Assembly (NCBI GenBank): GCA_963556255.1
Contig: OY744608.1
Location: 8,896,103 to 8,960,102, forward strand
Length of the DNA stretch: 64,000 nucleotides
Reading direction: 5' to 3'
From: Allolobophora icterica
Taxonomy: Eukaryota > Annelida > Clitellata > Crassiclitellata > Lumbricidae
The notes under the pieces are model-generated. The model was not told the origin of the DNA. It searched no databases and saw nothing but the letters and a program-made list of their open reading frames with translations. Below, piece by piece: positions 1-9,502 of this stretch. The translations under genes were made by a program, and so were the position numbers. Each line of letters begins with the position of its first letter. The first letter of the stretch is position 1.

Positions 1-990
1 TTGGCTGCATGTATATTGTATATCCAAGATATACACGTACTTTGCTCACTTGGAGAGTGAGGGTCAATTCAAGGTCATGCAATCTTCCATGCCCTGTCTG
101 TGCCGTCTGTCTCTCTACCCCCTTCCTACTACCATACGTAAAGATAGACAGAACAGAAAAATTTCGCAAGCACAGTTGACTGAATAGTAAAGGGCATTGT
201 TTATCGAGGCTACGAAGTGGGGGTACGGTACCCCAATCCAAAAATGAATCCTATCACCATGGACATGACTTTAACTAAACTTGGTCCATGCCAGCAGGGT
301 CGGACTGGCTTGCTAAAGCGGCCCGGGAAATTTGGTCATGGGCGGCCCACATTCATGGGCGTCCACATGAATTTTTCCAGGGCGGGCAAACATTTCTGGG
401 GGGCAAAATTTTCTAGGGGGCACAATTTTATAGAGGAGCAAAATTTCTTTTTTGCACAGAATAGCTGACTGACCTCAATAATTGAGTGTTTTTAGCATTG
501 AAAATCGTGTTGGGACTGTTGGAAAAATCATAAAATCAAAAGATTTTATTTTTTTTAATATTTTCTAAATGTAGGGGCCAAATTCCCCTTGCCATCCTCC
601 GGACGCCCATGGCCACATTATCGAGCGCAGAAGGCGCGAAACCTTTCAGGATAAGGGTCTGGGCGGTGCCTGCCAATGCTTTTGCAACATTGAACATAAA
701 ATGGAGAACATTTTTAGTTAACAGTGGGCCAAACGGCATAATATTGTTAAATGAATATTAAAAGATTAAGAAATCAACACACATGCGTTTTAATTTCTGA
801 TTTGTCGTAAATTCGTAATTATGTTTGGAACCAACTGTTACATTATGTAGTACACTGCACAGTTTAGTTTATTTAGAAACTTAACATCATGCTAGAATTA
901 GTAGGCTAGACACAACTTCACACAAGCATTTAGTATAGCAGTTTTGTCATCGTATCACTAGATGACGCCAAAACGTCAACGATTTCATCA
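1..990. other. Intergenic, DNA-transposon debris
   Basis: No gene is visible. From about 290 to 720 there are G-rich stretches of the kind found at ends of non-autonomous DNA transposons (a GGGTCGGACTGG-like edge near 297, repeated GGGCGG and GGGGGGC runs, and a CCTCCGGACGCCCATGG stretch near 595). The short open frames here are not supported by any recognisable motif. The rest is A+T-rich unique sequence. Confidence 0.4.
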
Positions 991-1634
991 TTATTAATTC
1001 TGAGAAGAAGGTCCTTTTCGCAAGCCATCAGCATGAAAACTCAAAATTGCAATTGGCTTAGCAAATTTCTGAATCTGTTCAAAATGTATTTCAATTTTGA
1101 AAATGACTTGTCACAAGCAACTTGTGATGAGGATAATGTCAACACGAGTTTGTAAGTCAAAAACACATCTGAATAAGCCAGAGTAGTCAAACTGAACTTA
1201 AGGAGAAAGTGGTAGGCCTAACAGCAAACAATGCTTTTTTTGCAAAATTTGCATTTATTTCTGTTCGTGTTGCTGTTTTCTGCTACGGGACTGTTTCACT
1301 TTCTATAGATTCAGACTGCATGGGGTTTCCTGAGATTGTGTCTGTTATTTAGTGTCGAATAGCAAATTATAGCTTAGTCTGTGAGTTCTGAAACTTTCTC
1401 ATTTTCTTGCAAAGTCAGATAATTCTGTTTGCAGCTGCTCTTTTGTTTCACTTTAATCAAATTTTCCGAGCAACTCACTCATGTGCTGCAGGGCCCATGT
1501 AGTCCATCACTGGGAATCTCTGTCGGAATTTCTGCAAAATTATTTGGATCTAAACAAGACAAATCAGCATAAAGATTACCGTGCTCTCTGTTTCAAACTA
1601 CTAATAACTTGATCCATTACCATGTTGTAAACAT

Positions 1635-3045
1635 TTACTCGAAATATATCTTTCGCATTTTCATTTGGCTGGTCTTTAGCAGATTCTTCTGGCAGTTTCT
1701 TTCTTGATCTAAGACCATAATTCTTTTCTGTTTCAAAGTAGTCTCAACATCAATGTCGAGGTTTCTTTTATCTAGTTTACTGTTAGCAAGTTCTGAAAAT
1801 TGTCTAGCTGCTTCAAAAATGCCATCAAAAGTTCTATGTATTTGACTTAATTCATTGATAGTGTCTTGAACCAACTCTATTTTTCTCTTTTGGGCGGCCG
1901 GCCAACTGGCCAAGTCCAAGCCTGGGCGACCGGCCCACCGGGAATTTCCCGGTGTCCCGGTGGGCCAGTCCAAGCCTGCATGCCAGGCCAGTTCAGGAAG
2001 TCCAGCATGACGTGCGGGTCTGATCTTGAGGGCGCCGTCATACAACCAAGGGCGCGCGGGGGGGTTATCGCCAATCCGGGCCTATGGCTAAATCCGCCAC
2101 TGTTCCGTGTTGGTGTCTAGAACCTTCTCAGCAACCAATTCGATCAACCCATTCTGAATATCTTTGGAAAGTGATCTTTGTTTTTCCAAGTAAAAATACA
2201 TTCAGAAAGATTTTTCGTCAGGTCATATTTGGCCAACAATTCAAAGAAGCCAAGGAAGTTTCCATTCAATTTCGAACCTCGAACCTCCTGTGAACCTCGA
2301 AAACCTATAGATTCCTTTAAGATAAGATGTTGAGGAGACGTTTCAGAACATTGCATTAGAATTCTTTCTCATCTCAAAGCATCAGTTGCAATTCACACTC
2401 ATCAACAGAGGTTTGGTTGATTATGTCTTGTCATAGTTCAGCCTCTACCCATTTCAATAAGCATTTCTGGTGGGTTCGCCAGATATCGTGATCTTTCAGT
2501 CTTTTGACAACCCTTCCCATGTGCTTGTTCTTTTTCTTAATGGCACGCCTTCGTCTACAAAGTCTGCAGCAAAAGCAGAATATGGCATCTTTTGAAACTG
2601 AGTAAATGAGCCACAGTCGGCTGTCTCTTTCTCCATTTGTCATTACTCGGATGTAATGGGTTTTGAAAAAACGTCGTTGACTGACGTCATACGGGAAATC
2701 TATTTCCACCTGGTCGGTTTAGCGTTGAACCTAAGCGCACCGCTGATCATCGAATAGGCCAATGCGTTCACACCAATCTGCAGGGTCATCACTGAGGAAG
2801 TCCAAGGGATGTATCGCTGGTACATCGTTGCGAGTAGACGGAGTGGTGTTCGTCTCCCCAGCATCATCATTCTGTTTTTTTAAACATCTGCTCCATGAGC
2901 AGAAGGAGCAGATACTACACTCTTGTGAGTGGCTCAGAGGGCCATAAATAATTTTCAGGCTCTTCAGCCAGTAGAATTTCACATAAATGCATTGTCTGAG
3001 GAACGACTGCGCTGTTGGTTTGGGGCACTGGGTCTTATTCCACAA
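1635..3045 (-). pseudogene. hAT-type transposase remnant (TTF-type zinc finger, ZMYM5-like)
   Basis: Read on the minus strand, several frame-shifted pieces match the zf-TTF hAT transposases often annotated as ZMYM5-like proteins. The order is an acidic leader with HPLDFLSDDPADW (about 2750-2860); the zinc-finger piece with RLWLIYSVSKDAIFCFCC and later HQKCL (2431-2709); a piece with GNFLGFFELLAKYDL (about 2144-2270); and a helical piece KIELVQDTINELSQIHRTF (about 1640-1890). Frames change between pieces, and a GC-rich insert (about 1890-2105) splits the third piece from the fourth. The gene is therefore dead. The family is inferred from motif memory only; the C-terminal dimerisation region was not recognised below 1630. 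Confidence 0.6.
1890..2105. mobile_element. GC-rich non-autonomous DNA element nested in the hAT remnant
   Basis: This segment is far richer in G+C than its surroundings. It contains a perfect 12-bp stem (GGCCCACCGGGA at about 1940 with its complement ending near 1966), and its right edge reads ...ATCCGCCACTG, which reversed is CAGTGGCGGAT, a common start of non-autonomous DNA transposons. It separates two pieces of the transposase remnant. No target duplication could be identified, so exact ends are uncertain. Confidence 0.45.
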
Positions 3046-3476
3046 GGCTTCTAATATTGGTACTTTTGGCTTCTATTTCTGCCTGTTCTCTTCCCTTTTG
3101 CGCTTCGCACAACCCGATTCGAAGGTACGACCACTCATACTATTCGGGCGCAAGAGTTTAACAGGTTTGCAACAAATCCACAACAATCTGGACGTATGAT
3201 AGATAATTTATTTTTATGTTGTCTAGTACATTCTTGATACACAGGCACTGAGGCACAGCTAAACACCAAAATTACGTCAGTGATGACGGAATTAACAATT
3301 TAACATAGCCTATGTTTCTACAGTTACACTAGTGCACTTCAAGTCAAAAAGACACCGATAAGACTTGCACAAACCAATAACACTGTTAACGAATAATATA
3401 CATAACAATGGTTTTACGTGGTTCAGAAAACTTGTAGTCTGTGTTAGAACATATGCAAAATAATTAACATGGAATG

Positions 3477-3715
3477 CTACATAGCCATATTTCCTAGCTT
3501 CTTAAAAGTAGTGATAGTGTCCACTGAGACAGTACTATCATTCAAACCATTCCACATGTCTACAACTCTTGCACCGAAGAGAATAGGAATACAATAGGAA
3601 CGCAGCACTGCTTTACAAGTCTTGAGTGCAAACCTGCTCCAAATAAATGATACAGACCAACATAACGCTATGCCTGAGAGATTCCACACGTAGCATATGA
3701 CGTCATATCATATTG
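3477..3715 (-). pseudogene. Non-LTR retrotransposon 3' ORF tail (LINE)
   Basis: The minus-strand frame ends with GARVVDMWNGLNDSTVSVDT followed by a FKKLGN motif. This is the typical extreme C-terminus of LINE reverse transcriptase proteins (R-V-V-x-x-W-N-x-L-p, then an FK motif). Only about 70 codons remain. The rest of the RT is absent, as expected for a 5'-truncated insertion. The clade cannot be assigned. Confidence 0.55.
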
Positions 3716-5880
3716 GTCTATTTTGCAATTACAAAAGAGGAACAGCATTCCCTCAAAGCAGCCATACGTATACGAAGTTAGTGACTGCGTTTCAATTCAT
3801 CTGGCATTTCTCCTATATTGACTAACTCAGTCTGCATATTGATCACATCATGTTAAAATAATTATGCTGATAATGACCCTTATTATCATCTTCTTCTTCA
3901 ATTTTGTAGCTTAAATATATAATCCGGTGCGTGGGTTTCTTAAACAGTCACAAGCAGGCATAATGCCATAATCACCAGCTAAATTTGGAGGCCCCTTACA
4001 AACTGGAGGCCCGCAATCGGGGCCCTAACCCCGGGCTCTGTCTAGGCAAGGGGATTTGTCCGTCTAGATTCTAGAAGGGATTGTAATGTGAGGCAAAGGG
4101 ATGAAATTTTGTCCGATAAAAATGAAAAGAAGCGATAGATGGGAAAGGAAGGGAGATTTGTGAGGAAAGAGAGTTGACAGCTCTCCAGAGATGTCTTGGG
4201 TTGGAGGAGCTTGAATGGGGAATGGATAAGTGAGGATAGTATAATCTTTTTGGCAGCCATGATGAGTTTATGGTGGCTGATTTGAGCAGCTGGCCAATCT
4301 CTTTGAAAACATGCAAGTCTATCACAGACTCTTAAGTAACCAGCACCAACATCCATCATCTTCGTAGGCCCTATTTGCAGAAAATAGCAACTCTTCGGAG
4401 GATGCATTTTGACAAAATAATTATGCATTCTTCCCAAAACAAAAACACTGTCAGATAAAACCTTGACAATTATCACACTAAAGTTAGTTAAAACCAATCT
4501 GTCACAGACATTAATTAAAAAATTGAAAGCTCAACATGTCAAGTTACGATCGAGTGATAACAAACAGAGATTATTTACAAAGTATAATAGGTAAACATTT
4601 TCATCATTATTGATTTTGAAACGTGCAGTCAACTGTTACACATTTTCTTAAAGAATTTTACATCAACTTTTTAATTTATTGAACAGAAGTAAGCATTAAC
4701 ACGTATATTTACTACCCTAAAGTAATACCAAAAATAAGCGCCTCTTGCTCGTTGTTAGCGTAGTTTGTCAAAACAAGCCCAAACGTAGCCCATTTTATGC
4801 ACATTTTAAAAGTGCTTTTAAAAATATTTTCTGAAGAAGCATTCAACTGGCACAATATCTTCTACGTTAGTCCCTTTACAAATTGGAGAAAAAAATGTTT
4901 GTAGCACCTAAATACACAATAAGGATTTTAACATTTAAAGCAGGACTAACCCCAAAACTGACTACATTAATTTAGTCGATTAATCGAAGTTAAATTTTTG
5001 AGATAAATCAATTATTTTTAAGTGGTAACTGTGCGTTAGTCATCACCAAATGTGCTTACATTACACAAAATGAGTTACATTGCAAATTCCTCTGCAAAAT
5101 GCATTATGTTACATTAAAACCATTGTAAGTCTTCGTTTATCTCTGAAGGTCAAGATCTCGTCGATAAACGTTATCTTGATCGGTATGGACTCGAAGGTAA
5201 GAACCTGCCGCATTTCCTTGTGGTAAAGATAATTTTGACTACAGTACTGGTAAATTTATGACCAACTAGTTCAGGTCTTTAGTTACCTTTAAAAGGTAAT
5301 ATACCATTGACAAGAGGGTGACATATGGAGACATAAAGTCGGAAAGATTTCTTCAATGATTGCCGTTCTTTTCAGCCGTGATCAGTTCATGATAGTGATG
5401 ACTGCTTCAGTTTTTATCCCATGATTTATGTGGAATTCTTGAATGTAACACTTGACTAGTACAGGTTTATATTTGTCAACCTTTGAACTTGAAACATATG
5501 TATTATCTGTTCTGTTATATTTTTGTCAGGTATAAATACTACAAAGATAGCGCTTCCAATTTCTTTCTCACAGCTTGAAATTAATTGACGGAAAAAATAA
5601 AATTGATTAAAAAGAAAGAATTGTTTTTGTCATTTTAATCCTCTGACATTATTATTATAGTGTCCGCAGTTTTCAGTAGACAAATTTTTCAGTTGTTTGT
5701 TAATATTTTATTGCACATGATATAATGCAGTACAAAGCTTATTCTGCTAGAAGTTATAAATGCGAGACCTCACAACACTTTGACATTATAATAAGTGCTT
5801 ATTGGTTGTTTTTGAGCAAAAACAGCAATAAAATATTAATGTAATGTTTGAATTTTGCTAACATTTGCTTCACATTTTTC
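3716..5880. other. Left flank of the exon array, no confirmed gene
   Basis: A minus-strand open frame of 151 codons at 4042-4497 has no recognisable motif and is recorded only as hypothetical. The stretch 4965-5140 is a diverged direct copy of sequence at 35288-35470 beyond the array. The stretch 5345-5505 is an inverted diverged copy of 39925-40060. A possible tiny first coding exon (ATG at 5185, donor GTAAGA after 5196) lies between them, but its phase (0) does not match the phase-1 entry of the array. A TATAAATA string lies near 5532. Confidence 0.4.
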
Positions 5881-5885
5881 TGGAG

Positions 5886-6773
5886 GATTCGTGACCCAAG
5901 TGTGTGTGACCCGTATGAACAAAGAAAAGGATCGATCATTCATAGAGATGAACTCTTTGTCAAAGATGCTCTAAAAGGTACTGTGTTCATTCTGTATTTG
6001 CATTAGTTTGAAGCCAATATGTGATATCCTGTTTAATCTGGTATGATCTAATCTAAATGACTTCATAAGTCTTTGACATTATAACAATATCGCTACTAGG
6101 TCGTTTTTGAGCAAGTCCGATTGAAGAAAATTCGAGCGTATGCTGAGACAAAGTCGCCTGAAGAAGCATGCAGGCCTTGCAGGGGTACTATACTGTTTTC
6201 ATTCTATATCAGTTTGAAGTCAATTTTGGTAATCCTGTTAATATGGTTTGATCTTGATCTAATTTAAATGATTTCAATGTCTTTGACATTGAATACCATT
6301 ACTTTTCTTGGTCGTTTTTGAGCAAATACAATAAAATATAAAAGAAGTGATTCTTGAATCTGGCTAATATTCCCTTTACATCTTTTTTTTAGCAGCCATG
6401 GCCGAGCTCGTTGAGGTACGAATGACAGCTAGCCGCAAGAAGACTTACATTGAGACGAAGTCTTGTGAGACTGCCAGTCGAGGTACTATTGATACTCTGA
6501 TCAGTTTGAAGCCAAAATGATACCATGTTAATCTAATTTGATCTTGATTTAATTTAGATGACTTCACAAGTCTTTGACATTATAATAACATTGATTCTTG
6601 GTCGTTTTGAGCAAAATCGCAATAAAATATCAAAGAAGTGATGTTTGAATCTAGCTAAAATTTGCTTCACTTCTTTTGGCAGGTTCTGTGGCCCAAGTGG
6701 TGAAAGCAAAGGTAAACAAGGCAAAGAGACATGGGCTCTGTTGAAATGCAGACCTACAATGATGCTCTAAAAG
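5886..6773 (+). repeat. Four ancient, diverged exon modules upstream of the array
   Basis: Exon-like units at 5886-5977, about 6116-6188, 6396-6482 and 6683-6773 are each followed by a GTACT donor and the same intron type as the main array. The third is intact: 87 bp, phase 1-1, with ELVEVRMTASRKKTYIET. The first and fourth (SVAQVVKAKVNKAKRHG) have lengths of 92 and 91 bp, so they are frame-shifted relative to 93. The second has lost its 5' part and its acceptor. Their proteins differ strongly from the array consensus, while the intervening introns stay close to it. They look like older members of the same series; whether they are still used is unknown. Confidence 0.65.
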
Positions 6774-6975
6774 GTACTGTTTTCATTCTGTATTCTGCAT
6801 CAGTTTGAGGCCAGTTTTGTGCTGTGTAACCTTGTTCGATCTAATCTAATGAATTAGTAAGTCTTTGACATTATAATAACATTGCTTCTAGGTCGTTTTT
6901 GAGCAAAATTGCAATAAACAATCAACGAAGTGATGTTTGATTCTTGCTAAATTTGCATCATGCGTTTGTTTGCAG

Positions 6976-9502
6976 ATTCTGTAGTCGATACCGTAAGAGA
7001 AGTTAGAATTCGTAATACTAAGAAGTTTGGTTTCGCAGAGATGGATCGAACAGATGATGCGGCTAAAGGTACTGTTTTCATTCTGTATTCTGCATCAGTT
7101 TGAGGCCAGTTTTGTGCTGTTTAACCTTGTTCGATCTAATCTAATGAATTCGTAAGTCTTTGACATTATAATAACATTGCTTCTAGGTCGTCTTTGAGCA
7201 AAATTGCAATAAACAATCAATCCACAATCTATGCTAAAATTTGCATCGTGTTTGTTTGCAGATTCTGTAGTCAATACCATAAGAGAAGTTAGAATTCGTA
7301 ATACTAAGAAGTTTGGTTTCGCAGAGATGGATCGAGCAGATGATGCGGCTAAAGGTACTGTTTTCATTCTGCATCAGTTTGAGGCCAGTTTTGTGCTGTG
7401 TAACCTTGTTCGATTTAATCTAATGAATTCGTAAGTCTTTGACATTATAATAACATTGCTCCTAGGTCGTTTTTGAGCAAAATTGCAATAAACAATCAAC
7501 GAAGTGACATTTGATTCTTGCTAAAATTTGCATCGTGCGTTTGTTTGCAGATTCTGTAGTCGATACCGTAAGAGAAGTTAGAATTCGTAATACTAAGAAG
7601 TTTAGTTTCTCAGAGATGGATCAAGCAGATGATGCGGCTAAATGTACTGTTTTCATTCTGCATCAGTTTGAGGCCAGTTTTGTGCTGTGTAACCTTGTTC
7701 GATCTAATCTAATGAATTCGTAAGTCTTTGACATTATAATAACATTGCTTCTAGGTCGTTTTTGAGCAAAATTGCAAAAAATAATCAATCCACAATCAAT
7801 GCTAAAATTTGCATCGTGTGTTTGCAGATTCTGTAGTCGATACCGTAAGAGAAGTTAGAATTCGTAATACTAAGAAGTTTGGTTTCGCAGAGATGGATCG
7901 AGCAGATGATGCGGCTAAAGGTACTGTTTTCATTCTGCATCAGTTTGAGGCCAGTTTTGTGCTGTGTAACCTTGTTCGATCTAATCTAATGAATTCGCAA
8001 GTCTTTGACATTATAATAACATTGCTTCTAGGTCGTTTTTGAGCAAAATTGCAATAAACAATCATGGAAGTGACGTTTGATTCTTGCTAAATTTGCATCG
8101 TGCGTTTTTGTGTGCAGATTCTGTAGTCGATACCGTAAGAGAAGTTAGAATTCGTAATACTAAGAAGTTTGGTTTCACAGAGATGGATCGAGCAGATGAT
8201 GCGGCTAAAGGTACTGTTTTCATTCTGCATCAGTTTGAGGCCAGTTTTGTGCTGTGTAACCATGTTCGATCTAATCTAATGAATTCGCAAGTCTTTGACA
8301 TTATAATAACATTGCTTCTAGGTCGTTTTTGAGCAAAATTGCAATAAACAATCAATCCACAATCAATGCTAAACTTTGCATCGCGTGTTTGCAGACTCTG
8401 TAGTCGATACAGTAAGAGAAGTTAGAATTCGTAATACTAAGAAGTTTGGTTTCGCAGAGATGGATCGAGCAGTCCATTTGATACTGATGGTTTAATAACA
8501 TGAAACACGTGTCGACTGCTGATATGAAATCAAATGAAATGCATGTTCGCCTGTTTAAGCAATCCATTTGATACTGATGGTTTAATAACACGAAACACGT
8601 GTCGACTGCTGAAATTAAATTAAATGCATGTTTGCCTGTTTAAGCAATCCATTTGATACTGATGGTTTAATAACATGAAACACGTGTCGACTGCTGATAC
8701 GAAATCAAATGCATGTTCGCCTGTTTAAGCAGTCCATTTGATACTGATTGTTTAATAACATGAAACACGTGTCGACTGCTGATACGAAATCAAATGCATG
8801 TTCGCCTGTTTAAGCAGTCCATTTGATACTGATGGTTTAATAACATGAAACACGTGTCGACTAGGGAATGTAATCCCGAAGTGACGTTTGATTCTTGCTA
8901 AATTTGCATCGTGCGTTTGTTTGCAGATTCTGTAGTCGATACCGTAAGAGAAGTTAGAATTCGTAATACTAAGAAGTTTGGATTCACAGAGATGGATCGA
9001 GCAGATGATGCGGCTAAAGGTACTGTTTTCATTCTGCATCAGTTTGAGGCCAGTTTTGTGCTGTGTAACCTTGTTCGATCTAATCTAATGAATTCGCAAG
9101 TCTTTGACATTATAATAACATTGCTTCTATGTCGTTTTTGAGCAAAATTGCAATAAACAATCATGGAAGCGACGTTTGATTCTTGCTAAATTTGCATCGT
9201 GCGTTTGTTTGCAGATTCTGTAGTCGATACCGTAAGAGAAGTTAGAATTCGTAATACTAAGAAGTTTGGATTCACAGAGATGGATCGAGCAGATGATGCG
9301 GCTAAAGGTACTGTTTTCATTCTGCATCAGTTTGAGGCCAGTTTTGTGCTGTGTAACCTTGTTCGATCTAATCTAATGAATTCGCAAGTCTTTGACATTA
9401 TAATAACATTGCTTCTAGGTCGTTTTTGAGCAAAATTGCAATAAACAATCAACGAAGTGATGTTTGATTCTTGCTAAATTTGCATCATGCGTTTGTTTGC
9501 AG
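6976..9502 (+). repeat. Higher-order unit 1 (A-B-C-D-E-F-satellite-G-H)
   Basis: Exon starts are A 6976, B 7262, C 7551, D 7828, E 8118, truncated F 8395, G 8927 and H 9215. Module types are told apart by fixed differences: A has CGAACAG and an intron with an extra TATTCTG; B has GTCAATACCATAAG; C has TTTAGTTTCTCAG; E has GTTTTTGTGTGCAG before the exon; G and H have GGATTCACAG. In this unit the C donor reads AATGTACTG instead of AAAGGTACTG at its 3' edge (position 7643), unlike every other C copy, so this exon may splice poorly. Confidence 0.85.

Noticed and set aside
5185..5196. ATGGACTCGAAG/GTAAGA as the certain first exon
   Set aside because: It ends in phase 0, whereas the array needs phase 1. 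Without RNA evidence it stays a weak candidate only.
7400..7560. Intronic snoRNA in each module
   Set aside because: A C-box-like GTGATGT is present but no matching CTGA D box or clear H/ACA layout could be found. The idea is kept only as one possible reason for intron conservation.
7231..9429. Single-exon proteins of 66-95 residues on both strands in each module
   Set aside because: They run through the acceptor and donor of the array exon into the intron or antisense to it. The exon edges, constant phase and relatives in older modules explain the coding part better.
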